Shown here in pieces: positions 26,601 to 32,800 of a stretch of DNA of 64,000 nt (within the stretch, counting starts at the first letter, position 1; each line of letters opens with the position of its first letter). The position numbers were made by a program, and so were the translations under genes. Source of the DNA: Petrolisthes cinctipes (taxonomy: Eukaryota; Arthropoda; Malacostraca; Decapoda; Porcellanidae). The stretch covers positions 62,001 to 126,000 of the forward strand of contig JAWQEG010003791.1 in NCBI GenBank assembly GCA_033782935.1. Reading direction: 5' to 3'. The notes below the pieces were generated by a model, which searched no databases, was not told the origin of the DNA, and saw only the letters and a list, made by a program, of their open reading frames with translations.

Positions 26601-26876
26601 AAAGACTGAAAACACATTGTTGGCCGAGTGTTACATGGATGATAATTAAGAGCATTACAAGTGATTATAGTGTTTAATAATATTGAGGGAGGCCCTGTAG
26701 AGCACCATCTGCTGGTGGAGTGGGGCATAGAATATCTTACAAACAAGTCACAAGTAATATTAATAATAATAAAAGGAGTAAGGTAAAAAGAATAGGACAT
26801 AGAAAGACTCACCATGTATGCTGCTTATAGTGTAACTGCTCACCATCACTATCACCATCATCAAAAACGTGTACAT
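214..26876 (-). CDS. arr/LRP6: LRP5/6 (arrow)-type Wnt co-receptor, N-terminal 450 codons (partial)
   Basis: Single-pass Wnt co-receptor that works with Frizzled at the plasma membrane. Join: 26876-26813, 17237-17149, 14012-13881, 13253-13063, 9552-9342, 4695-4585, 1370-1157, 835-672, 387-214. All borders are GT/AG, exon end phases are 1,0,0,2,0,0,1,0,0, and the sum is 1350 nt = 450 codons with no stop. Residues 1 to about 20 form a signal peptide. The first YWTD beta-propeller follows, with blades marked VCWTD, LYWTD, MFWTD, IYWAD and LYWTD. A six-cysteine EGF module lies at about 299-335, and the second propeller begins with LLRR-like and MYWTD/LYWTD blades. Order and sequence follow vertebrate LRP6 and insect arrow closely (for example [42 protein letters not shown]). 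The remaining propellers, LDL-A repeats, transmembrane segment and PPPSP tail lie beyond the left edge. The first blade motif is degenerate (Cys for Tyr). LRP4 or another LDLR paralogue is less likely because the EGF and propeller junctions match LRP5/6. Confidence 0.93.
672..835 (-). CDS. arr/LRP6: LRP5/6 exon 8: start of propeller 2
   Basis: Acceptor tttttcag|GT, donor GAA|GTGAGT. Encodes [19 protein letters not shown], then [11 protein letters not shown] and MYWTDDE, the start of the second propeller. LRP6 has the same [14 protein letters not shown] string. Confidence 0.95.
1157..1370 (-). CDS. arr/LRP6: LRP5/6 exon 7: end of propeller 1 and EGF module
   Basis: Contains the EGF-like module with six cysteines in the LRP5/6 spacing ([13 protein letters not shown], then [11 protein letters not shown] and the last Cys). 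Donor AGCG|GTTAGT, phase 1. The acceptor chosen is gtaccag|AGGAGC; its pyrimidine tract is weak, so the 5' border could shift by a few codons, but the phase fits exon 6. Confidence 0.86.
1786..2036. repeat. short internal direct duplication in LRP intron 7-6
   Basis: A segment containing gacatccta, then gatggtattacactt, occurs twice about 65 bp apart. It begins with caggtgggtctcgc, which resembles a pogo/Tigger-type terminus, but no matching right end was found, so the element type is not assigned. Confidence 0.35.
2038..2256. mobile_element. 219-bp foldback MITE
   Basis: Inverted termini GTACAGTTGCCCACACATG / CATGTGTGGGCAACTGTAC close on a perfect 25-bp inner stem (2119-2143 and 2151-2175) with a 7-nt loop. 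Between these, GTGAGGTAGCTAC pairs with GTAGCTACCTCAC. It is non-coding and lies inside an LRP5/6 intron. Confidence 0.7.
2840..2960 (+). repeat. dispersed repeat, copy 1
   Basis: Shares gcaacactg, gactcccc, agccag, cagtcagtgtga and gaggatgtattttcagc in order with 20975-21125. The two copies are about 120-150 bp, same orientation, family unknown. Confidence 0.45.
2961..4560. other. intronic stretch with no supported gene
   Basis: Short ORFs occur on both strands but have no family match, no splice context and no conserved motifs. A tract near 2973 (cagtaaagcatc...) looks vaguely like a pogo/Tigger end. Positions 4020-4140 are C-rich and 4380-4450 GC-rich, without recognisable content. Confidence 0.4.
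4585..4695 (-). CDS. arr/LRP6: LRP5/6 exon 6: propeller 1, fifth blade
   Basis: 37 codons, phase 0 to 0, acceptor cattttcag, donor GGG|GTATGT. Encodes [20 protein letters not shown] then TRAIHYCN, matching LRP6 [19 protein letters not shown]. Confidence 0.93.
5435..5855. repeat. two back-to-back foldback repeats
   Basis: Around 5440-5470, gccatggctgaaagtccatg is the inverse of catggactttcagtcatgg near 5628-5648. Immediately after it, agatagtccttgaccagcc (about 5660-5680) is the inverse of ctggtcaaggactatt (about 5822-5838). The two hairpins lie head to tail in the same intron. Confidence 0.5.
5954..6220 (+). pseudogene. LINE reverse transcriptase fragment (same family as 21.9-24.7 kb)
   Basis: The plus strand reads [17 protein letters not shown], then [23 protein letters not shown] and [13 protein letters not shown], the RT core of the LINE at 21.9-24.7 kb. 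Both ends are truncated and there are internal stops and frameshifts. It is a dead copy within an LRP5/6 intron, in the opposite orientation to the gene. Confidence 0.8.
6848..8128. mobile_element. 1.28-kb non-autonomous TIR element
   Basis: Termini GGGGTGGTACTTATAAAG and CTTTATAAGTACCGGCCC are inverted, and subterminal copies of taagtcttcgtctta occur near both ends (6868-6885, 8030-8045). No transposase ORF. The TIR style is like PIF/Harbinger elements, but no clear target duplication was seen. A large foldback (7477-7833) sits in the middle. Confidence 0.65.
7477..7833. repeat. long foldback, arms about 137-142 bp
   Basis: 7477-7613 is nearly the reverse complement of 7692-7833 (shared blocks include ttttcggaccaaagagg, atttatgtgatgttatataa and gagggataataccaggcct). 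The loop is about 80 bp. Few mismatches, suggesting a recent origin or conversion between the arms. No coding potential. Confidence 0.8.
8219..8900 (+). pseudogene. LINE 3' fragment (same family as 21.9-24.7 kb)
   Basis: Pieces in shifting frames read [52 protein letters not shown] and [17 protein letters not shown], the region after the RT domain. A local duplication of gaagtatg near 8298 and several indels break the frame. It covers the part of the element missing from the copy at 21.9 kb and ends in the conserved ccaccccctctggga tail. Confidence 0.8.
9342..9552 (-). CDS. arr/LRP6: LRP5/6 exon 5: propeller 1, third and fourth blades
   Basis: Acceptor ctctgcag|G completes the Gly codon of exon 4. 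It encodes [20 protein letters not shown], then [21 protein letters not shown]. The donor AAG|GTAAGA ends in phase 0. MFWTD and IYWAD are blade motifs three and four. Confidence 0.94.
10885..11438. mobile_element. nested insertion flanked by 10-bp direct repeat
   Basis: TCAACTGGTT occurs at 10875-10884 and again at 11439-11448. The insert begins with a TTG run and includes an 18-nt A tract near 11263. Its last part (about 11308-11400) matches 34850-34935, so it contains a dispersed repeat. The flanks are tandem repeats of similar sequence, so the direct repeat may be minisatellite rather than a target duplication. Confidence 0.45.
11308..11400 (+). repeat. dispersed repeat shared with 34.85 kb, copy 1
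   Basis: Shares ccatgtggg, gatctcgtcaaat, aggaagtgacc-like and ttattctagcccYgtggg with 34850-34935 in order. Family unknown. Confidence 0.55.
11439..11605 (+). repeat. degenerate minisatellite of ACTGGTTATGA units
   Basis: Imperfect units of about 14-28 bp built from aactggttatgagggtaac and gaactggtatgtactgg. The same units occur at 10852-10884, on the other side of the nested insert. Confidence 0.65.
13063..13253 (-). CDS. arr/LRP6: LRP5/6 exon 4: propeller 1, second blade
   Basis: Encodes [31 protein letters not shown] ... DQPRAIAL, an almost exact match to the LRP6 second blade. Acceptor attgcag|GTG, donor GAGGG|GTCAGT, end phase 2. Confidence 0.93.
13881..14012 (-). CDS. arr/LRP6: LRP5/6 exon 3: propeller 1, first blade
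   Basis: 44 codons between acceptor cctcctag and donor GAG|GTAGGT, phase 0 to 0. Contains VEDAACVDY (LRP6 LEDAAAVDF), then a degenerate blade motif VCWTD in which Cys replaces Tyr. Only about 60 bp separate its acceptor from the LINE fragment that starts near 14070. Confidence 0.9.
14070..14314 (-). pseudogene. LINE ORF2 C-terminal fragment, downstream half
   Basis: The minus strand reads [19 protein letters not shown], then [10 protein letters not shown] and [12 protein letters not shown], the Cys/His-containing tail typical of Jockey-type LINE ORF2 after the RNase H region. It continues across the hAT insertion into 16942-17100, where the same frame reads [16 protein letters not shown]. 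The insertion split one older LINE copy. Confidence 0.7.
14307..14314. repeat. hAT target-site duplication, left copy
   Basis: GCCGGGTG, 8 bp, immediately before the terminus CAGTGTTTCC. An identical copy is at 16934-16941. Confidence 0.85.
14315..16933 (+). mobile_element. hAT DNA transposon, 2.6 kb, decayed
   Basis: Termini CAGTGTTTCCAC and the inverted right end CAGGGTTTCCAC are typical of hAT elements, and both sides carry the 8-bp duplication GCCGGGTG. Subterminal arrays of taggggaat occur at both ends (14345-14460, 16855-16915). The interior holds a broken transposase gene. It sits in LRP5/6 intron 2, inside an older LINE remnant. Confidence 0.88.
14738..16480 (+). pseudogene. hAT transposase pseudogene
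   Basis: Order of recognisable parts: a zinc-finger start [19 protein letters not shown] (about 14743-14800); [13 protein letters not shown] (about 15125-15165), the first catalytic Asp region of hAT/ZBED-type transposases; [39 protein letters not shown] (about 15590-15665); then, near 16400, [14 protein letters not shown], the C-terminal hAT dimerisation motif. Frameshifts near 14835, 15190 and 15660 and several in-frame stops make it non-functional. Transposition would be by cut and paste. Confidence 0.85.
16934..16941. repeat. hAT target-site duplication, right copy
   Basis: GCCGGGTG directly after the right terminus GGAAACCCTG, identical to 14307-14314. Confidence 0.85.
16942..17100 (-). 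pseudogene. LINE ORF2 C-terminal fragment, upstream half
   Basis: Minus strand, continuing the fragment at 14070-14314 across the hAT insertion ([22 protein letters not shown]). It ends about 50 bp before the donor of LRP5/6 exon 2. Confidence 0.6.
17149..17237 (-). CDS. arr/LRP6: LRP5/6 exon 2: start of propeller 1
   Basis: Acceptor tttttcag, donor AAG|GTTAGT. It encodes [17 protein letters not shown]..., the opening strand of propeller 1 (LRP6 has LLLYANRRDLRLVD here). Starts in phase 1 and ends in phase 0. Confidence 0.88.
17245..18235. other. LRP5/6 intron 1, proximal part, nothing recognised
   Basis: AT-rich DNA without ORFs of note, splice-supported exons or clear repeats. Only the polypyrimidine tract and acceptor of exon 2 border it. 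Confidence 0.4.
18240..18403. mobile_element. MITE family B, copy at 18.2 kb
   Basis: 164 bp between TTAA sites (18236-18239 and 18404-18407). The left arm has cctccaaagtatgccaggaa, the right arm tagtttggaggaatcattt, so the arms pair as an imperfect palindrome. Includes a short A run in the centre. Confidence 0.75.
18600..19072. mobile_element. foldback element, arms about 120 bp
   Basis: 18600-18725 and 18955-19072 are inverted copies (shared: ctctggcttggtcaccagtg, ccacttctgttgctga and aggcctata). The loop is about 230 bp with no ORF. It lies in the first LRP5/6 intron next to a second TIR element. Confidence 0.75.
19158..19686. mobile_element. 529-bp TIR MITE
   Basis: Left tattcattattgttcggcc and the inverted right tattcattattgttaggcc continue as cactcgccc over about 75 bp. 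Non-coding. It lies 86 bp from the preceding foldback. Confidence 0.72.
19700..20970. other. intron/intergenic stretch, nothing recognised
   Basis: AT-rich, small unsupported ORFs only. No repeat with a second copy in the window was seen here. Confidence 0.35.
20975..21125 (+). repeat. dispersed repeat, copy 2
   Basis: Matches 2840-2960 in order (gcaacactg, actcccc, agccagtc, cagtcagtgtga, gaggatgtattttcagc). It contains a run of Cs at 21015-21034. Confidence 0.45.
21886..23060 (-). pseudogene. LINE reverse transcriptase domain (disrupted)
   Basis: RT blocks in order: [45 protein letters not shown] (before the 91-bp insert), [28 protein letters not shown] and VASLFAD, then after the deletion [14 protein letters not shown] and [15 protein letters not shown]. 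The second catalytic Asp is lost, so this copy cannot encode an active polymerase. Confidence 0.88.
22685..22775. mobile_element. 91-bp hairpin insertion with 14-bp target duplication
   Basis: AACTTTATTCCCTG occurs at 22671-22684 and 22776-22789, and the RT frame resumes correctly across one copy, so the 91 bp were inserted. The inserted piece ends in a perfect 17-bp stem (22722-22738 pairs with 22759-22775) with a 20-nt loop. It also holds a small palindrome, tcacactgacgtga. No second copy in the window. The type is unknown. Confidence 0.85.
23739..24564 (-). pseudogene. LINE AP-endonuclease domain (frameshifted)
   Basis: Two overlapping frames, 24564-24121 and 24161-23739, carry the five endonuclease motifs: VNVNGM near the start, [24 protein letters not shown] and [10 protein letters not shown]. 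These match the Asn, Glu, Asp/Asn and Asp-His residues of the family. A frameshift around 24140 splits the domain. Confidence 0.85.
25020..26200. other. LRP5/6 intron 1, distal part, nothing recognised
   Basis: AT-rich sequence between the LINE and a family B MITE. No supported exons or repeats. Confidence 0.35.
26205..26345. mobile_element. MITE family B, right-truncated copy
   Basis: Left end follows TTAA (26201-26204) with aggggtagtacactgc. Arms carry cctccaaactattccaag and ctggcatactttggagga. The right terminus is missing after cactccaga. It lies about 470 bp downstream of LRP5/6 exon 1. Confidence 0.7.
26813..26876 (-). CDS. arr/LRP6: LRP5/6 exon 1: start codon and signal peptide
   Basis: ATG at 26876-26874 is the first ATG after an in-frame TGA upstream. 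It opens 21 codons rich in Met, Val and Ile ([14 protein letters not shown]...) that read as a secretion signal. The donor CATG|GTGAGT ends in phase 1, exactly the phase needed by the acceptor at 17237 (G+GG = Gly). It was found by looking for a signal-peptide exon with that phase, so the assignment is an inference, but both the signal and the donor are strong. Confidence 0.72.
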
Positions 26877-27070
26877 TCTGTCGCCTCCTCCACATCCTCC
26901 CCCTCACGTCCTCATTATCATCATCCATTTAATTGCCACCACACATTACAACAACACGGCAGAGTGAGTGTGTGTTTTATTGGCCGTGATGGGAAATAAC
27001 GAGGAGCGAGCGTGAAGTGAGTCCGTCCACACCCCGAGCCATGATAACACTGTGTTCCTCCGCCCAGGTC
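26877..27070 (-). promoter_or_regulatory. probable LRP5/6 promoter and 5' UTR region
   Basis: Inferred only from position upstream of the signal-peptide exon. The stretch is richer in G+C and CpG (gaggagcgagcgtgaag, ctccgcccagg) than the AT-rich surroundings. No TATA box or defined initiator could be assigned. Confidence 0.3.
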
Positions 27071-27071
27071 C

Positions 27072-27316
27072 CAGTGTTGCCAGGTATGCTTCACGAAATT
27101 TTCCCAACTTTAACATCAGAATTTTCCTTTTTACCTAAAAAATCCCCTATTTACTCTTGAGGATAATCGTATTATTTACCTTCTTCTTGACATTTCGTCT
27201 GGTAGAAATTTCTCCAGTTACTTTTAAACAATTTTTATATAATTTCCCCATTGATGATACCTCTAATAATCTAATTCTTTATATCTAGGGAAAATTCCCC
27301 ATACTTGACAACACTG
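27072..27316. mobile_element. possible hAT-like MITE
   Basis: Ends CAGTGTTGCCAGGTATG and the inverted CAGTGTTGTCAAGTATG, followed by aattttccc on both sides, form imperfect TIRs of about 30 bp. 245 bp, non-coding. No convincing 8-bp duplication. It sits directly upstream of the inferred LRP5/6 promoter. Confidence 0.5.
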
Positions 27317-27394
27317 CCTCCGACTTAGACACCCCCTGGACCCCTCCCTTCTAACAATCCCAATCCACCACCCCCCACCCCCCAACCACTAGAC

Positions 27395-27645
27395 ACACAC
27401 ACTAACAGGGAGCCCTATAACACCCACTACCACAATTTTTTCCCTCCGCTTTGATATATAGTTCTTATACTTTATTATACCCAAGACATGCCTACAATAA
27501 CAAGTCAATCTTCCCCCATTTATTAATCCCTGTTTATCCTTTCCTTTCCCCAAGACAGTCGACACACCAATAGGCAGCCCTACAACACCCACTACTTCAA
27601 CTTCCCTCCGCTCTGACATCTAGTTCTTATACCCATTAATATACT
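27395..27645 (+). repeat. tandem duplication, period about 164 bp
   Basis: Two partial units share agccctaYaacacccactac, tccctccgct and atctagttcttatac. The region is C-rich and T-rich on the plus strand, non-coding. Confidence 0.45.
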
Positions 27646-27649
27646 ATTG

Positions 27650-29350
27650 TACCTTTCTTTCTTTTTCTTTCCTGTTTTGTGTGTGTTCCTGTTTTTGTTG
27701 ATGTTTTTGTTGTAGGCCTATTTACTCCTCCTTTTTTGCTTTTTTTTTCTGTTTTGTATGTGTTGGTGTTGTTCTTGTTTTGTCATCATTACCGTATTCA
27801 CTGCCTCTGTTTTGAGTATTTTATCATCATACAACACGTACAGTACACTCCTCGTGCATAGGCTATTTATCTCCTTTTATTTTATAACAATTTCGGAATG
27901 CCTACTTCACTCAGTTTAAATTACCCTACATTTTTCTGCTTCTTCGGGCCAATGAATAGGCATATTTTTTTGTTTTTATTGCACTAACATATGGGCCCTT
28001 CCTAGCTTCTATAATTTAATTTAGTTTTGCATTTTCACTTTGCTTGCATCTGCATCTTATGCCCACCATCACCTAGGCTACCCGATTAGGCCTACCACAC
28101 TAAATACGTCATCCTCATTATCACTATCACGCATTATTTATAAGACTATTTTAATTCAGAGCTTTGAAATTTGCCTTAAAATTGAGTCTATACCTTACAG
28201 TTTCTACACTTCAATTAGTACAGTAATAAATAATAATACAATACTTTCAGCTCTATACACTTTTTGCCCGTATGCAGCTATAAAAATAGTAACACGCGTT
28301 GAATTATATAAAGTTGCCGCCCTTTACAGCAATGTCCTATTAGATTATGTCCAGTTACCGTACAGCTGCTGTACCAAAACTAACTACAGTTTTATATATT
28401 TTCATCAGTCAGATACCACTGATGTAGAAGTGTACATCTCATAAGATAGAGATGATGATTGTAAAGCAGAAAATAATTGTGCTCGGCCAGAAAGACGTAC
28501 CTTGTATAATCACAAATAAAGAAGCATGCAGAGATCAAGAGGATACAGCAAGCAAAAAGCAAAACAAAGATAATAATTAAGGGAATGTTAAGACGTGGAT
28601 GTGGATCGGATCAGGTTTGAAGGAGCGCCAAAACTCTTGAAATATTGCCTACATCCTAGCTAGCAGGCAATACGAGGTGATAAGGGATTTTCTTATCTGC
28701 TATATCTAGCTAATAAACAACTCACACTGCTAACACCTCTACACCTTGCCTGTAGCCCTGTACCCATGCATTATGTACCCACATCACCTACACAGTATCC
28801 TACACCTTCATTTGTACCAGAACCACCTCACTTATACAGTAACTAACAGTGGTACTAACAGTGAGTAGGCTATACTCCCCACCTACATTACAAAACTCAT
28901 CTAAACCTTTTATTTTATTCACCTAAACCTTGTAGGCTACTCTTATAAATGTGATTCAGGGACATAAACACAAAGAAAAACCTTATTCGACTTTTTATTC
29001 AGTCATATACAGTACTTAAAACTATAACTTAAAAACAACTCACGGAAATAAATTACATATACATTATGTACACACACATTCCCAGGCGGGTAGGCCTACC
29101 ACAAGTGCACATATTCCTTTGTCCTTTGGTTAAACTAAACCAAGTTTCATCCATCATTCAGCTTGTTTTCATCCAGGAAGACACCCACAAATCAGAACGG
29201 AATAAAATTGCCCCAAAATAAAAGATGAAAGACAGAAAGAAGGAAAAGAATTCTAGATCAACAATCTTAGTCATATTCATGGGACATAAGCACGGTAGAA
29301 AGTTACCAATCCCACAGATCTTTATGTTTGACTATAGCTGAACCCAAAGA
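27650..29350. other. intergenic, nothing recognised
   Basis: AT-rich DNA between the LRP5/6 promoter and the end of the DM4/DM12 gene. A short piece near 28600-28660 (gcgccaaaactcttgaaatattg) resembles the end of repeat family E. No coding support for the small ORFs. Confidence 0.35.
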
Positions 29351-29364
29351 TAAGGTTTGAACTT

Positions 29365-29501
29365 GGGGTCGCATCCGAGAACATTGGAGGTGTTGACGAT
29401 GGCATATTACCGGTACGATGGCTTTGTAGTATGGCTATGGAGTCATCATACCGGTACTATAAATCATCGTCTACACCATCAATGTGTTTGTATACGGGCC
29501 T
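29365..29501. mobile_element. MITE family D, copy 1
   Basis: Ends ggggtcgcatccgagaacat and the inverted gggcccgtatacaaacacat, inner arms carry gtacgatggc / catcataccggtac. It directly abuts a family B copy at 29506. Confidence 0.6.
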
Positions 29502-29505
29502 TTAA

Positions 29506-29658
29506 GGGGGTAATTCACTTTTGTTACATTGGAGTGCCATGATTCCTCCAAAGTATCCTTGGAAACAGAACCAAATTAAGAAAAATAATGGTGTTCTGTT
29601 GCTTGGAATAGTTTGGAGGAATCATTTGCTCCAGATTTACCAACAATTTACTTCCTCC
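29506..29658. mobile_element. MITE family B, copy at 29.5 kb
   Basis: 153 bp between TTAA at 29502-29505 and 29659-29662. Arms cctccaaagtatccttggaa and tagtttggaggaatcattt. It ends 70 bp beyond the stop codon of the DM4/DM12 gene, so it may lie in the 3' UTR. Confidence 0.75.
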
Positions 29659-29729
29659 TTAAAAACTTATGCAGTCACAACAACTATTAAGGAATGCGGT
29701 CCCTATATTATTAGAGCGTGACAAAGGCT

Positions 29730-29859
29730 TTAGTCGATCCACTTGAAGAATGAGACAGGACATGATGGGTACAAGGCCCAGCAGTCACCCTCCATCCTGC
29801 CATACTCCTCAGCTTGTATGTATTCGTAAAGGTCAGTGTAGGACGACGCTGATGATGCC
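29730..29859 (-). CDS. DM4/DM12 gene exon 5 and stop codon
   Basis: Acceptor cctttccacacaaag|G fits phase 2 of exon 4. Encodes SSYTDLYEYIQAEEYG, RMEGDCWALYPSCPVSFFKW, then Ile-Asp and TAA at 29732-29730. Both C-terminal cysteines of the family are here. Confidence 0.9.
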
Positions 29860-32800
29860 CTTTGTGTGGAAAGGTTAAACTAATAATAATAAATAGATAC
29901 ATGTTAGAAATAGGTCATCAGCTCTCAGGGGAAGCGAACGAGCTGGGGCTGCTCACTTGACCCATGCAGTTGTGGGAGTGACCAAGATCTAGATTCTAGA
30001 TCTTGGGAGTGACCTGACCTCTGGACCCTGCATGCGACGTAGTCAGAAAATTGGAGATATATGAGTCCTTTAAATATTGCCACGAAACACAACCTATATG
30101 GAAGGAGCTTGTTTCGTTTCGTGGTATTGTCTGGAGGAATCAGAAGTCTCCAATTATCATACACGATCATATGGTCCTTAAAGAGATAGAACTGTGTTGT
30201 TAAAGCTGGAGCAACTGATTTCTCCATTATTTTTTCTTAATCTGATCCTGTTTCCCGGTATACTTTGGAGGAATCAAGGATCTCTGATGTATGTACAATA
30301 CCAAAAGTGTAGACTATTATACTATCCACTCAAGGGAATTCTCATGTCGGTAAATTGGAGGGCTACAGATTACTCCACACTATGCCACGAAACAGACCAC
30401 CTGATTGTTACTAATGTCGAATCTGTTTCAAGTTATGTAGTTTCGAGGAATTGGTATCCCTTCAATTGTCCACTTTATATAATAGTCTGTCATTAAACCA
30501 TCAAGAATACAACCCAAAAAGTTACCATCATCCAACTCCGAAATTATTACTGGTGAGAGATGTCTTTATATAGGAGATGCCTTTATATAGGAGATGCCTT
30601 TATATAGGAGATGTCTTTATATAGGAGATGTCTTTATATAGGAGATGCCTTTATATAGGAGATGCCTTTATATAGGAGATGCCTTTATATAGGAGATGTC
30701 TTTATATAGGAGATGTCTTTATATAGGAGATGCCTTTATATAGGAGATGCCTTTATATAGGAGATGCCTTTATATAGGAGATGCCTTTATATAGGAGATG
30801 TCTTTATATAGGAGATGTCTTTATATAGGAGATGCCTTTATATAGGAGATGCCTTTATATAGGAGATGTCTTTATATAGGAGATGCCTTTATATAGGAGA
30901 TGCCTTTATATAGGAGATGTCTTTATATAGGGGATGTCTTTATATAGGAGATGTCTTTATATAGGAGATGCCTTTATATAGGAGATGCCTTTATATAGGA
31001 GATGTCTTTATATAGGGGATAATACAGTGTTGGTAAATTCGGAGATAAAGATTCCTCCAAAATAGTCCTAGCAACAGGCTGCCTTTAATTAACTTCATTT
31101 GACCTGTTCCTTGGCATTAGTTTGGAGGGACCAGTAGACTTCAATGTACCAAAAGTTTATTACCACCACCTTAAGGGACCCTGAGATGTAGTCAGAAAAT
31201 TGGAGGTAAATGAGTCCTTCAAATATTGCCACGAAACACCACCAATATGGAAGGAGCTTGTTTCGTGGCATGGTCAGGAGGAATCAATAGCCTCCAATTC
31301 TCATACATGATCACATGCTGGGTCCTTAAGGGGGAAAGTTCAGTGCTGGTAAATCTGGAGTAACTGATTTCTCAAAACTATTCCAAGCAACAGGTCACCA
31401 TTATTTTTGTTAATCTGGCCCTGTTTCCTGGCATATTTTGGAGGACTCAAGAATCTCCAATGAACCAAATGTAGACCATGCATCGCCTTAAAGGGGTGCG
31501 GGTGTAGGGGACAGGCTTGGGGGGGGGGGGGGGGGTGCGGGAATAGGGGGACACGCTTGGGGGGGGGATAGAAAGCCTGTCCCCTATTCCCGCACCCCCT
31601 CTATCCACCCCCCCGCCTGTCCCCCTACTCCCGCACCCCCTGAACCCCCCCCCAAGCCTGTACTCTACTCCCGCACCCCCCTAAACTTCCCCCAAGCCTG
31701 TCCCCCTACTCCCGCACCCCCTGAAACCTCCCCCCCAAGCCTGTCCCCCTACTCCCGCACCCCCCTAAACTTCCCCCAAGCCTATCCCCCTATTCCTGCA
31801 CCTCCTTAATTAATAGCTATAAGTGTGACATACAGATTCTCACCCTAGTATGTTACCGATGATCTCCCCCAGTATGCCAGTTCCCTCTAGTGTGATCTGG
31901 GCCTTCTCACACACGGCCCGAAGAACACACGCCCTTCCGTCCATACCGAACCTGTTTATAGTAGGATATACTCTATTATGAATCCTGGGAAATACATCAA
32001 CACCAAAACAATCAGTCAGTCATTTAGTTCATTAATTATATAGTCAGTGGAGCAACCAGCCGAACAGTTAATCAGTCAGTCAGTCAGTTAGTTAGTTAGT
32101 TAATTAATTAGTCAATAAATAGTCAAGTAAGTATTCAGTCAGTTAGTCACTTAGTTAATTAATCAGTCAATAAACAGTCAAACAAGTATTCAGTCAGTCA
32201 GTTAATCAAATCAGTCAAGCAAGTATTCAGTCAGTCAGTCAGTTAGTCAGTCAGTCAGTTAATTAAATCAGTCAATAAACAGTCAAGTAAATATTCATTC
32301 ATTCATTCAGTCAGTCAGTCAGTCAACTCCTGTGGGACGTGAGAAAAAGAGAAGTAATCTTAGAAGAGAAGTACAATAGCCTACATGAATGGAAAAAAGA
32401 AGAAGGGATGAAGGTGTATGGGCCGTAATCAAGAACATACGTGGTGCATACGATAGCGCCATGGTATACTGGTACGATGGCTCCATAGAAAAACAATTGA
32501 GCCATCGTACCAGTACCACACCATCATCAACACCACGATTGTTCTTGCATACGACCCTATATGTGTCACTGAGCCTGGATTTATTTTGCAGCTTTTCCTG
32601 GATTTTTAATTAATGACCCTGTGATCGTGTATGAGACTTGTTGGTGGCTTCTGATTCCTCCTGACTATGCCGTGAAACAAGCTCCTTTCATATAGGTGGT
32701 GTTTCGCGGCAGTGTTTGAAGGGCTCGTTTACCTACAACTTTCTGACTACATCACAGGGTCCCTTAAGGGGGAAATTGTGTTGGGAAATCTGGAGCAACT

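Noticed and set aside
30557..31018. CRISPR-like regular repeat
   Set aside because: The 17-bp units are contiguous with no spacers, and the genome is eukaryotic.
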